Of a stretch of 8,575 bases of DNA, positions 1 to 6,892 are shown piece after piece. How positions within the stretch are numbered: the first letter of the stretch is position 1; each line of letters starts with the position of its first letter. A model generated the notes under the pieces. That model did not search any database. It had not been told where the DNA came from and saw only the letters and a list, made by a program, of their open reading frames with translations. Source of the DNA: a bacterium (GTDB lineage Bacteria; Patescibacteriota; Saccharimonadia; Saccharimonadales; JACDBH01); the NCBI GenBank assembly GCA_029557395.1, contig JAKQIK010000023.1:1-8575 (forward strand), in the 5' to 3' direction. A program made the translations under genes and the position numbers.

Positions 1-374
1 AGTACAGGATGTGCCCTTAAGGTTGTGGGCTGTCTATACTTTGGATTTCTCACACTATGGTTGATATGATCTGGTTCTTTTGTAGAGTCAGGCACTCTAT
101 ATCTCATAGGATCAAGACCAGTAGATTGGTTGAGTCTTCTAGAGGTCTTTTTTTGGGTAAATGAACGTCGTTTTGACAAGTTTGTATTTTCTGCAAAATT
201 TGATTTTGTAATTGTATTTGGTCTTCCCCTGCGAGTTGCACTTTCAATACTGATCTGGGTGTTGCCTAAGTTACTCCTAGAAACAGGTACAGAAGGCCTG
301 TTATTGGCAACAATCGTCTCCATGATACTATCGATATCATCTTCGAGATCTGTGAATCGGTCTGCTGTGAGCAA
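1..374 (-). CDS. Unidentified protein, N-terminal part, runs off left edge
   Basis: This is an open frame of 124 codons plus two bases that continues past position 1. It starts at TTG (374-372), preceded by GGAGG (384-380) with a 5-base spacer. An in-frame TAA at 392-390 leaves no other start upstream; the first in-frame ATG is codon 18 (323-321) and lacks this SD. The visible protein begins with a short acidic segment (LEDDIDSIMETI, about residues 9-20) and then becomes polar and basic, rich in Ser, Asn, Thr, Arg and Pro, with no membrane helix and no recognisable domain. It therefore looks like a disordered N-terminal region of a longer protein, similar in style to the N-terminus of the LCP protein at 3054. 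It is divergent from parA. I do not recognise the family. The SD plus forced start make it likely to be a real gene. Confidence 0.72.
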   Translation of the reverse strand, partial: MLTADRFTDLEDDIDSIMETIVANNRPSVPVSRSNLGNTQISIESATRRGRPNTITKSNFAENTNLSKRRSFTQKKTSRRLNQSTGLDPMRYRVPDSTKEPDHINHSVRNPKYRQPTTLRAHPV

Positions 375-379
375 TTTTT

Positions 380-384
380 CCTCC
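380..384 (-). promoter_or_regulatory. Shine-Dalgarno site deciding a TTG start
   Basis: GGAGG lies 5 bases before the TTG at 374-372 on the minus strand. It is the evidence that the leftmost partial gene begins with TTG rather than the internal ATG at 323. Confidence 0.7.
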
Positions 385-407
385 GTGATTTAGACTAAGG
401 TATTAAG

Positions 408-442
408 TGTCATATATAAACATAAGCTAAAACTGTCATATA
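408..442. repeat. Direct repeat TGTCATATA x2 in the divergent parA upstream region
   Basis: The 9-mer TGTCATATA occurs at 408-416 and again at 434-442, 26 bases apart, in the AT-rich gap between the leftmost gene and parA. It could be a pair of binding sites for a regulator of the divergent promoters, or chance in AT-rich DNA. It does not resemble a parS site. Confidence 0.3.
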
Positions 443-465
443 GTAAATAACCTTTTAGTGATGGT

Positions 466-471
466 ATTATA
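466..471 (-). promoter_or_regulatory. Possible -10 box for the leftmost minus-strand gene
   Basis: The minus strand reads TATAAT at 471-466, an exact -10 consensus, which would give a leader of roughly 85 bases before the TTG at 374. No good -35 hexamer is seen at the right distance, so this is tentative in such AT-rich sequence. Confidence 0.25.
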
Positions 472-520
472 TGGCTAGTAATAATAATAGATCTCTTACG
501 TCTACGAAAAAAACAATAAA

Positions 521-529
521 TGTGATAAT
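521..529 (+). promoter_or_regulatory. Candidate extended -10 promoter of parA
   Basis: TGTGATAAT fits the extended -10 pattern TGN followed by GATAAT (524-529). No convincing -35 is present 17 bases upstream. The leader would be about 20 bases and contains AGGG at 545-548, six bases before the parA ATG, so parA appears to be SD-led. Confidence 0.4.
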
Positions 530-554
530 CTAAATCTAGTATATAGGGAATAAA

Positions 555-1322
555 ATGGGCGTAAAGATATCTGTTCTGAACCAAAAAGGTGGAGTTGGCA
601 AAACGACTACAACGATAAACCTAGCTAGTTACTTAGCTAAGCAGGGGCTATCTGTAGTGGTAGCCGATTTGGATCCACAGGGAAATGCTACTAGCGGTCT
701 TGGTATAGACAAGAACTCCTTAGCAGAAACAATGTACGACGTTATATTTAATCCTTCATTAGCTATAAATGCACTTATTGAAACTAATTATGAGAATTTA
801 CAAATACTACCTGCAAATGCAAACCTTGCTGGTGCTGAAGTCCAACTTGTAAGCACTCTACAGAGAGAATTGCAACTAAGGCGTGTTCTAGATATGTTCA
901 GTAGTGACTATGTGTTGATTGATTGTCCACCTTCATTGGGGCTGCTGACGATAAATGCTTTATCGGCATCAGACTATGTACTAATTCCTGTGCAGACAGA
1001 GTACTATGCACTTGAAGGACTTAGTCAGTTAATTAGTGTAGTGGATAGAGTCAGAGAAACAATAAATCCTGAGTTAAAGATTCTTGGAGTATTACTAACT
1101 ATGTTTGATTCTAGGAATAGTTTGTCAGACCAAGTAAAATCAGAACTAAGTAAGTATTTTGGTGACAAAGTATTTGGTACAATAATTCCAAGGAATGTTA
1201 GGCTTGCTGAAGCTCCTAGTTTCGGTAAGCCAATAAACGAATATGATAAATGGTCAAAGGGTGCTAGGGCATACAAAAATTTAGCAAAGGAAGTGAGGCA
1301 GAGGGTAGATGGCGAAAAATAG
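555..1322 (+). CDS. parA: ParA/Soj chromosome-partitioning ATPase
   Basis: This gene encodes a 255-residue ParA/Soj-type deviant Walker ATPase. It binds ATP, coats the nucleoid non-specifically and, with ParB bound at parS, drives segregation of newly replicated origins. The deviant Walker A motif KGGVGKTT is at residues 11-18 with the signature lysine K11. Walker A' DLDPQGN is at 38-44 and Walker B (DYVLIDCPPS) at 118-127. The protein lacks the N-terminal helix-turn-helix extension of large plasmid ParA proteins, so it is the short chromosomal (Soj/MinD-like) type and of normal length. The ATG is preceded by AGGG with a 6-base spacer. Its end overlaps the start of parB by 14 bases, so the two are co-transcribed and probably translationally coupled. 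Identification is secure. Confidence 0.97.
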   Translation: MGVKISVLNQKGGVGKTTTTINLASYLAKQGLSVVVADLDPQGNATSGLGIDKNSLAETMYDVIFNPSLAINALIETNYENLQILPANANLAGAEVQLVSTLQRELQLRRVLDMFSSDYVLIDCPPSLGLLTINALSASDYVLIPVQTEYYALEGLSQLISVVDRVRETINPELKILGVLLTMFDSRNSLSDQVKSELSKYFGDKVFGTIIPRNVRLAEAPSFGKPINEYDKWSKGARAYKNLAKEVRQRVDGEK

Positions 1323-2181
1323 AGGACTAGGAAAGGGCTTTGACGTCTTGATGCCTCAAGGGGTAGATTCTGTATTGACTGAACAGATTGGAGGTAGAGT
1401 ACAAAATTTGTTCATTTCTGATATTTTTCCAAACCCTGACCAACCTAGAAAAGATTTTGATCAAAAGTTGCTAAGTGAGCTAGCTGACTCAATAAAACTC
1501 CATGGTGTATTACAGCCACTCATTGTTACAAAGGGGAGTGATGAAAAGTATATAATAGTAGCAGGGGAACGAAGATGGCGCGCTAGCAAGCTTGCTGGCC
1601 TAGATAAGGTTCCGGTTATTATTAGGACGGCCAAAGATCTAGAACAGCTAGAAATATCTATTATTGAGAATATACAAAGGGTTGACCTTACTCCACTTGA
1701 GCAAGCTTCATCTATTTCAAGACTTCATGATATTTTTGGTTTGAGTTTCGAAGAGATATCTAAAAGATTAAATAAAGCAGAATCGACTGTTAATAACATC
1801 GTCCGGTTACTACAATTACCCGATGAAGCAAAAGTAGCTTTGCAAGAAAAGAAAATTACAGAAGGTCATGCGAGGTCGATCCTGGCACTAAAGAGCTTCC
1901 CTGAGCAGCAATTAGAACTTCTGAAATTAATACAGGCAAAAGGCTGGTCGGTAAGACAAGCTGAACAGTTTGTAGTTGCTGTAAAATCAGATACAAAAAA
2001 TACAAAAAAAGCTCAAAAACGGACAAGCTCAGTTACACCAGAGACAAAACGCTTGTCAAAGATATTGAATCATTCGGTCTCGGTGACAAATATGGCAAAA
2101 GGTGGAAGGTTAGTTATCAGGTTTGAGTCAGATGACGATCTAGCATCACTTATTGATATTTTGAGTCGCGTAGGCGAATAG
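1309..2181 (+). CDS. parB: ParB/Spo0J centromere-binding CTPase
   Basis: The 290-residue product is a ParB/Spo0J protein, which binds parS, uses CTP to form a sliding clamp and stimulates ParA ATPase. The N-terminal ParA-contact segment GLGKGFDVLM (6-15) matches the family's GLGKGLxALL peptide. Box I is QPRKDFD (45-51), the CTP-binding box II is GERRWRA (86-92), and ENIQR (120-124) is box III. A helix-turn-helix follows at about 145-171, then a Lys/Thr-rich linker (about 225-246) and the C-terminal dimerisation segment (247-290). The start is inside parA, with AGAGG about 4 bases before the ATG. No parS-like palindrome (TGTTTCACGTGAAACA type) is visible anywhere in the window, so the cognate site must lie elsewhere. 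The gene is convergent with lepB across a 51-base gap. Confidence 0.96.
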   Translation: MAKNRGLGKGFDVLMPQGVDSVLTEQIGGRVQNLFISDIFPNPDQPRKDFDQKLLSELADSIKLHGVLQPLIVTKGSDEKYIIVAGERRWRASKLAGLDKVPVIIRTAKDLEQLEISIIENIQRVDLTPLEQASSISRLHDIFGLSFEEISKRLNKAESTVNNIVRLLQLPDEAKVALQEKKITEGHARSILALKSFPEQQLELLKLIQAKGWSVRQAEQFVVAVKSDTKNTKKAQKRTSSVTPETKRLSKILNHSVSVTNMAKGGRLVIRFESDDDLASLIDILSRVGE

Positions 2182-2232
2182 ACGGCAAAAAACGGACCTT
2201 CAAAAATTCAAAAAGGGATAAATAGTATAAGT

Positions 2233-2910
2233 CTAAAATTTCTTAGCCTGAGAAAGAGGCAGTATCCTGGCCGATAGAGTGCCGACTATATCCGTTGTCG
2301 ATATAGGCCCGAATGCTCTTGAGTCCATAGAATTATTTCTATGATCACCCATAACATATATTTCGCCAGCATCAATTGTTTCATCTACATTGTCTAAGGT
2401 TTCACCGAGTATCGTGTCCTTGATACCAAGGGTCTCGTCGGGATCGAATCCTTCTGGGTGACTATCGTTATAGACTGTAACTTTTCCATCTTTTATAACG
2501 ATACGCTCACCGGGCAGGGCAATGACTCGTTTAATCAACTGCTTCTCCTTGCCAGAGCCAAGTTCTTGCGATCCTTTTCTGACGAATACTATAATTGAGC
2601 CACGTTGAGGAACGTAAGCGTCTCCGCTAATTTTTGATAAAGTGTGTCCAAATTTCCAGACAATAAGTCTGTCCTTGTTCTGTAGAGTATTCTCCATGCT
2701 TGGACCATCTACTTCGTAAGATTGAAAAACAAAAGCGGTAATAGCTAGAGCTAGGATTGGTGCAAGTAAAAGTATAGCAATTGTACTAACTACACTTTTT
2801 AGGCCCTCTCTATCTTTACTATCTTCACTACCAAGGTCATTGGCCGGCAGGATGGGGAGAGGCTGATTTGGTTGAGTAGTTGGCTCTTGTTTTATGTGAT
2901 TATTATCCAT
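2233..2910 (-). CDS. lepB: Signal peptidase I (type I leader peptidase)
   Basis: This is a membrane-bound S26 serine peptidase of 225 residues that cleaves signal peptides from exported proteins on the outer face of the membrane. A polar, Pro/Gln-rich cytoplasmic stretch (1-35) is followed by one membrane helix (about 38-62). Box B GPSMENTL (69-76) contains the nucleophile S71. Box D KRVIALPGE (127-135) holds the general base K127. Box E reads GDHRNNSMDSR (188-198) against the usual GDNRxNSxDSR, so it differs only by His at the third position. I chose the ATG at 2910: the frame stays open back to a TTG at 2973, but that start has no SD and would add 21 hydrophobic residues that look unlike the family. 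The ATG also has little SD (TTAGAG, 10 bases away). It is divergent from the LCP gene and may serve its secreted neighbours. Confidence 0.95.
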   Translation of the reverse strand: MDNNHIKQEPTTQPNQPLPILPANDLGSEDSKDREGLKSVVSTIAILLLAPILALAITAFVFQSYEVDGPSMENTLQNKDRLIVWKFGHTLSKISGDAYVPQRGSIIVFVRKGSQELGSGKEKQLIKRVIALPGERIVIKDGKVTVYNDSHPEGFDPDETLGIKDTILGETLDNVDETIDAGEIYVMGDHRNNSMDSRAFGPISTTDIVGTLSARILPLSQAKKF

Positions 2911-2923
2911 AGCTCGAACTCTA

Positions 2924-2929
2924 ACTATA
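2924..2929 (-). promoter_or_regulatory. Possible -10 of lepB with very short leader
   Basis: The minus strand reads TATAGT (one mismatch to TATAAT) 13 bases before the lepB ATG. Transcription starting about 7 bases downstream would leave a leader of only about 7 bases with no SD. No clear -35 is present. Confidence 0.3.
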
Positions 2930-2980
2930 AAGCAAAATTGAATCAAAGGATAGTTTTTGAAGAAAATATTCAAAATAAAA

Positions 2981-3000
2981 AAATCTACAAAAATCTACAA
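2981..3000. repeat. Two tandem copies of a 10-base unit
   Basis: AAATCTACAA is repeated exactly twice in tandem between lepB and the LCP gene. It lies just upstream of the predicted LCP -35 box. It may be a regulator site or simple slippage; nothing more can be said. Confidence 0.6.
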
Positions 3001-3008
3001 AAGGGTGG

Positions 3009-3037
3009 TTTACGCTCAAGTTAATAGAGGCTATACT
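3009..3037 (+). promoter_or_regulatory. Promoter of the LCP gene, near-leaderless
   Basis: TTTACG (3009-3014, four of six matches to TTGACA) and TATACT (3032-3037, five of six) are separated by exactly 17 bases. Transcription would start near 3044, about 10 bases before the ATG at 3054. There is no SD in that short leader, and an in-frame TAG at 3042-3044 rules out an earlier start codon. Confidence 0.55.
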
Positions 3038-3053
3038 AGACTAGTTACACTTT

Positions 3054-4808
3054 ATGGATAAGAATTCTCATGCAAGAAAAAAATATATATCAACGGATGG
3101 ATTCGTTACTTCCAGGCCGTTAACTAATCCTGGGAATAATTCCAAAGCTTATAATCAATACCATTCTAATAAAAAAAACACACAATCATCTCCAAGCAGT
3201 CGACCAATTGATTCATTTAACAGAAGTATAGATGGATTCAAGCCGTCATCTAGGCCAATTGTACCGCGTAGTGGTAACTTATCATCTGATTTACCAGTGC
3301 CGAACTTTGGTAACCCTAGGATCAAAAAAGATGATAGGCTGTTGAACTCTGCTAGTGTTAGTGCGCGTAGAGGACTGTCTTCAAGCAGTATGAGCTCGGC
3401 CTCTTCGAAAGAGAAAAGTACTGGCCTGGGTTGGTTGAGAAGGAAAAACCGTCATCAGAGAACAAGGAAGCAAAAAATCTTTCTTAGAACTATCATGGTC
3501 TCTGGAGCACTACTGGTTTTAGTTGGCTCTGGTATTGTACTCAAGGGTATATTGCTCGGTAGAAACATATTCAAGGGTGGCGGTAGCTCTGCTGTTTTAC
3601 ATAATCAAGACGTTGATCCTTCGCTACTTAAGGGTGAGGGAGATGGACGAATTAATATCATGGTTTTGGGCAAAGGTGGTGCCGAGCAAAAGGATGGACC
3701 AGATTTAACCGATACAATAATTATTGCCAGCATAGATCCAATTGCTCACGAAGCTGCTCTACTCAGTGTTCCAAGGGATTTTTGGATAAAGTCTCCATCT
3801 GGTGGTCAGACAAAAATTAACCAAGTATACTATGACGCAAAGAATAAGGCATTAAATTCTTTGCCATCTAACCAAAGAAACTCCGATGATGCCAAGGATA
3901 AATCAGAGTCGGCGGGTGTGCAAGCTGTAGAGAAAGTTATAAATGATACTCTCGGTATCCCCGTTCATTACTATAGTATGATTGATTTTGCGGGCTTTAA
4001 AAAAGCTATCGATACGGTTGATGGTGTTGATATCGATGTAAATGAGGATATGGCAGTCCAGGAAAATATGTGGATTAACGGTAGGTATGTCCTAGATGTA
4101 AAACCTGGCAAACAGCATTTTGATGGAATGCGTGCTTTGGCATTTTCTCGTTCTAGAAAGACAAGCTCTAGGGGTGATTTTGCTCGTTCTGATAGGCAAA
4201 GAGCTGTTATGGTAGGTTTTAAGGATAAAGCTCTGAATACTGGCACATTGGCTAATCCGGTTAAGATCAACCAACTAATGAGTGATTTTTCTGGTCAACT
4301 CGGTACGGATTTTAGTGTCAATGAAATATTACGATTGTATGATCTAGCCAAAGAGATACCAAGTAACAAAATAACTTCTGTAAATCTTAATGATCATGTA
4401 GTTGGTGATACGATAAACAGCTTGTCGGTCCAAGTTCCAAAAGCAGGTTTGTTTGAATATGGTGAGCTCAAAAATTATGTTAGAAATACTCTCAGAGATG
4501 CATTTCTCAAGCGAGAAGATGCAAAAATTATGATATTAAACGGAACAGAGAAGGCTGGCTTAGCCACTGCAAAAAGCAATGATCTCAAATCATATGGATA
4601 CAATATCAGTTCCGTGGGTGATGCGCCGACTAAGCAGTATAAAGATACCGTACTGGTTGATTTGAGAAATGGATCAAAGAAGTATACCAAAAGTTATTTA
4701 GAAAAAAGGCTAAAAATAACGGCCTCCTCCAGTTTGCCAGACAGCTCAATTAGTACTGGTGATGCAGACTTTGTTATAATACTTGGTAGTAATGAGACGA
4801 GCCGTTAA
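3054..4808 (+). CDS. LytR-CpsA-Psr (LCP) family cell-wall glycopolymer transferase
   Basis: This 584-residue protein belongs to the LCP family, which transfers lipid-linked glycopolymers such as teichoic acid-like chains to peptidoglycan outside the membrane. Residues 1-140 are a long, basic, Ser/Asn/Arg/Pro-rich and probably disordered cytoplasmic region. One membrane helix spans about 146-168. The LCP domain covers about 198-415: INIMVLGKGG (200-209), DLTDTIIIASID (217-228), LLSVPRDFWI (236-245, with the conserved R241), and AFSRSR (363-368) followed by RGDFARSDRQ (373-382), which carry the arginines that bind the pyrophosphate of the lipid donor. A LytR_C domain occupies about 488-580 (KIMILNGTEKAG to FVIILGSNE). 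The ATG is the first possible start after an in-frame TAG at 3042. The 3' end overlaps the next gene by 17 bases, indicating an operon. The substrate polymer cannot be told from sequence. Confidence 0.92.
   Translation: MDKNSHARKKYISTDGFVTSRPLTNPGNNSKAYNQYHSNKKNTQSSPSSRPIDSFNRSIDGFKPSSRPIVPRSGNLSSDLPVPNFGNPRIKKDDRLLNSASVSARRGLSSSSMSSASSKEKSTGLGWLRRKNRHQRTRKQKIFLRTIMVSGALLVLVGSGIVLKGILLGRNIFKGGGSSAVLHNQDVDPSLLKGEGDGRINIMVLGKGGAEQKDGPDLTDTIIIASIDPIAHEAALLSVPRDFWIKSPSGGQTKINQVYYDAKNKALNSLPSNQRNSDDAKDKSESAGVQAVEKVINDTLGIPVHYYSMIDFAGFKKAIDTVDGVDIDVNEDMAVQENMWINGRYVLDVKPGKQHFDGMRALAFSRSRKTSSRGDFARSDRQRAVMVGFKDKALNTGTLANPVKINQLMSDFSGQLGTDFSVNEILRLYDLAKEIPSNKITSVNLNDHVVGDTINSLSVQVPKAGLFEYGELKNYVRNTLRDAFLKREDAKIMILNGTEKAGLATAKSNDLKSYGYNISSVGDAPTKQYKDTVLVDLRNGSKKYTKSYLEKRLKITASSSLPDSSISTGDADFVIILGSNETSR
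4773..4780 (+). promoter_or_regulatory. Possible extended -10 inside the end of the LCP gene
   Basis: TGTTATAAT (about 4772-4780) is a perfect extended -10, ending 11 bases before the ATG of the membrane-protein gene. It could give a short-leader internal transcript of that gene alone. It is also ordinary coding sequence (Val-Ile-Ile), so chance is possible. Confidence 0.25.
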
Positions 4809-5541
4809 AAAAATAAAGCCAACCAATGGCTTTAGCAGGATATTTCACTGGCTATTTGTGATTCTAGTGCCAATACTGGCCTTGATGTTCGTTAGGTGGT
4901 CAATTTTACCGCTGGCATACGGTGTAGTTGTGCTGAGTAAGTGGCGTATGTTTGCCGTTAAACCTCGCCATTGGCCGGCCAATATTAGGGCTAATGCGAT
5001 AGACATAATCGTTGGTTTATCCTTTGTAATCTTTATGGCTCAGTCATCAACAGGTGTATGGCAGTTGATTTGGTTGTTGGCTTATGAACTGTGGCTTATT
5101 TTTATCAAACCAAAATCAAAAATATTCTGGACATCGGTACAGGCATCTTTGGGTCAGTTTGTTGGGTTAGTGGCGCTATATATGCTCTGGGGTAGGTCAT
5201 CATTGTTTATTTTGGTCCTGGCATCGGGTTTGATTTGTTATTTATCTGCTAGGCATTTCTTCAGTAGCTTTGATGAGCCACTGAGCTCAATGTTGTCACA
5301 TATCTGGGGTTATGTAGCTGCATCGCTGACGTGGGTGCTTGGGCATTGGTTGTTATATTATGGATTCCTGGCACAACCAGTTCTGCTATTGTCTGTATTG
5401 TCTTACGGCTTTGCAACACTATACTATCTTGAGAATTTTGATAAATTATCAGCACTTGTGAGGCGAGAGATTATACTTATAATGATTATGGTAGTAACGA
5501 TAATAATTTTATTTTCAAGTTGGGGTGATAAGACTATATAA
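4792..5541 (+). CDS. Polytopic membrane protein of unknown function
   Basis: The 249-residue product is strongly hydrophobic with about eight or nine predicted membrane helices, at roughly residues 15-31, 35-48, 66-81, 87-105, 110-130, 135-155, 165-185, 190-207 and 222-240. The N-terminus is short and basic (MRRAVKKIKPTNG), which suggests it lies in the cytoplasm. I see no catalytic motif, transporter signature or known domain, and no function is proposed. It starts 17 bases inside the LCP gene, so it is probably co-translated with it and may act in envelope assembly, which is inference from position only. I chose the ATG at 4792; a TTG at 4783 in the same frame would add three residues. Neither start has a clear SD. 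Ninety-seven bases separate it from htrA. Confidence 0.8.
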   Translation: MRRAVKKIKPTNGFSRIFHWLFVILVPILALMFVRWSILPLAYGVVVLSKWRMFAVKPRHWPANIRANAIDIIVGLSFVIFMAQSSTGVWQLIWLLAYELWLIFIKPKSKIFWTSVQASLGQFVGLVALYMLWGRSSLFILVLASGLICYLSARHFFSSFDEPLSSMLSHIWGYVAASLTWVLGHWLLYYGFLAQPVLLLSVLSYGFATLYYLENFDKLSALVRREIILIMIMVVTIIILFSSWGDKTI

Positions 5542-5585
5542 ATCAAATTGAGTGGGTTGGCTATGAATTACAGTTATTTCTAAGT

Positions 5586-5616
5586 TTGTCATTAGTATAC
5601 TGATTGATAATACAAT
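5586..5616 (+). promoter_or_regulatory. Probable htrA promoter region
   Basis: TTGTCA (5586-5591) matches the -35 consensus at five of six bases. Overlapping -10-like hexamers GATAAT (5606-5611) and TACAAT (5611-5616) follow at 14 and 19 bases, neither the ideal 17. TATACT at 5596-5601 is another candidate -10. A promoter in this 97-base gap is likely, but the exact boxes are uncertain. Confidence 0.35.
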
Positions 5617-5624
5617 TTAACTAA

Positions 5625-5637
5625 ATAAGAGGGTGAT
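5625..5637 (+). promoter_or_regulatory. Strong Shine-Dalgarno that sets the htrA start
   Basis: AAGAGGGTGATA matches the extended anti-SD complement AAGGAGGTGATC at most positions. It ends just before the GTG at 5639 and overlaps the other in-frame GTG at 5633, so 5639 is the likely start. Confidence 0.6.
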
Positions 5638-5638
5638 A

Positions 5639-6892
5639 GTGAATAACGATAGTGAAAAAAGGTCAGTCTTACCTGAACCAGCAAGAGTAGATATAAGGCC
5701 AGCAGTACCACAGAAAGCTACAAAGCCAAAAAAGAGACAAAAATTATTTAATACCGCTAAACTATCAGGCATAGGTTTGCTATTGATAGTGGCTGTAGCA
5801 GCTGGATTTGGTGGAGGATATTTAGGCTCAAGAGCAAATACCATATCTGGCAATAGTCCAATCTCGACAGAGGCAAAGCAACAAATCGTATCTTCAGAAG
5901 GCGAGTTAATTAGCGAAATAGCCGCAAAGGTCGGTCCTAGTGTTGTCTCTATAGATGTTACGACACAGACTACAGAGCGAAGTATATTTGGAAATAGGCA
6001 ATCAGAACAGCAGGGTGCAGGAACGGGTGTTATTATTAGCCAAGACGGGGTGATTGTTACGAACAGGCACGTTGTCCCGGCAGGTGCTACATCTGTCAGT
6101 GTGACTTTATCAGATGGTACTACGTTTGACGATGTTGATATTATTGGGCGGACGGCGAGCAATGATCCATTAGATATAGCTTTTGTAAAAATCAAGGACA
6201 CCAAAGGCGTGAAGCTTACTCCTGCAACCATTGGTGATTCTTCGGCAATGAAGGTCGGTGGGAGGGTGATAGCTATCGGAAATGCACTTGGTCAATTCCA
6301 GAACACAGTAACTAGTGGCATATTGTCTGGTTATGGCAGAGAAGTTGAAGCAAGTGATGGAAATACTACCGAAAGTCTACAGAATCTGTTCCAGACTGAT
6401 GCAGCTATTAACCCCGGTAACTCTGGAGGTCCACTAGTCAATCTAACCGGCGAGGTGATAGGTATAAATGTAGCCGTAGCTGATGCTAATAACATTGGTT
6501 TTGCTATACCAATTAACGACGTAAAAGGCTTGATCGCTAGTGTCCAGAAAAATGGAAAATTAGAAAGGCCTTATCTAGGAGTTCGCTATGTCTCACTGAC
6601 AGATGACTTAGCCTATTACTACAATCTAGACACCAAACGAGGGGCATATATTGCGCCTAGCCAAAACGGACAGTCATCAGTTATTTCTGGTAGTCCGGCT
6701 GACAGGGCAGGTCTCAAAGAAAAGGATATCATTGTAGCCATTAACGGTACGGCTATAGATGAGAAAAATAGTCTAGTATCAGCACTTGGCAAGTTTAGTG
6801 TTGGCGATACAGTGGAGCTGAAGATCATTCGTGATGGCAAAGAGCAAACTATCAAGCTTAAACTAGAAGCTGCTCCAAGTGACAGTCAGTAA
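5639..6892 (+). CDS. htrA: HtrA/DegP-type serine protease, membrane-anchored, one PDZ domain
   Basis: This 417-residue S1C protease degrades or refolds damaged proteins outside the cytoplasmic membrane. A basic cytoplasmic N-terminus (1-41) precedes one membrane helix (about 42-63), acting as an uncleaved anchor. The trypsin-like domain spans about 90-305, with catalytic H144 (TNRHVV), D179 (DPLDIAFVKI) and S262 in GNSGGPL (260-266). The histidine motif has Arg where most homologues have Asn or Ala. A single C-terminal PDZ domain (about 315-413) contains YLGV and the SPADRAGLKEKDIIVAING core. The overall plan is that of DegS/HtrA of Gram-positive type (anchor, protease, one PDZ) rather than DegP with two PDZ domains. 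The start is GTG at 5639, chosen for its SD; GTG at 5633 in the same frame overlaps that SD. The stop overlaps the end of convergent prmC by 7 bases. Confidence 0.95.
   Translation: MNNDSEKRSVLPEPARVDIRPAVPQKATKPKKRQKLFNTAKLSGIGLLLIVAVAAGFGGGYLGSRANTISGNSPISTEAKQQIVSSEGELISEIAAKVGPSVVSIDVTTQTTERSIFGNRQSEQQGAGTGVIISQDGVIVTNRHVVPAGATSVSVTLSDGTTFDDVDIIGRTASNDPLDIAFVKIKDTKGVKLTPATIGDSSAMKVGGRVIAIGNALGQFQNTVTSGILSGYGREVEASDGNTTESLQNLFQTDAAINPGNSGGPLVNLTGEVIGINVAVADANNIGFAIPINDVKGLIASVQKNGKLERPYLGVRYVSLTDDLAYYYNLDTKRGAYIAPSQNGQSSVISGSPADRAGLKEKDIIVAINGTAIDEKNSLVSALGKFSVGDTVELKIIRDGKEQTIKLKLEAAPSDSQ

Noticed and set aside
130..393. Plus-strand 87-codon frame with a hydrophobic segment
   Set aside because: It is antisense to the minus-strand frame at 1-374, which has a strong SD and stays open to the window edge; the TTG start here has no SD.
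390..584. Minus-strand 64-codon frame across the parA promoter
   Set aside because: It covers the parA start region, has no SD and reads like translated AT-rich intergenic DNA.
2182..2232. Bidirectional terminator between parB and lepB
   Set aside because: Only a 4-bp CCTT/AAGG stem can be formed, with A/T runs but no stable hairpin.
2911..2973. Longer lepB from a TTG at 2973
   Set aside because: There is no SD, the composition is atypical, and the ATG at 2910 gives the usual polar N-terminus followed by one anchor helix.
5633..5638. Earlier GTG start for htrA
   Set aside because: It overlaps the SD itself; GTG 5639 has better spacing.
5617..6231. Minus-strand 204-codon frame opposite htrA
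   Set aside because: It is antisense to the catalytic domain of a secure protease gene and has no SD or recognisable domain; long mirror frames are common opposite such genes.
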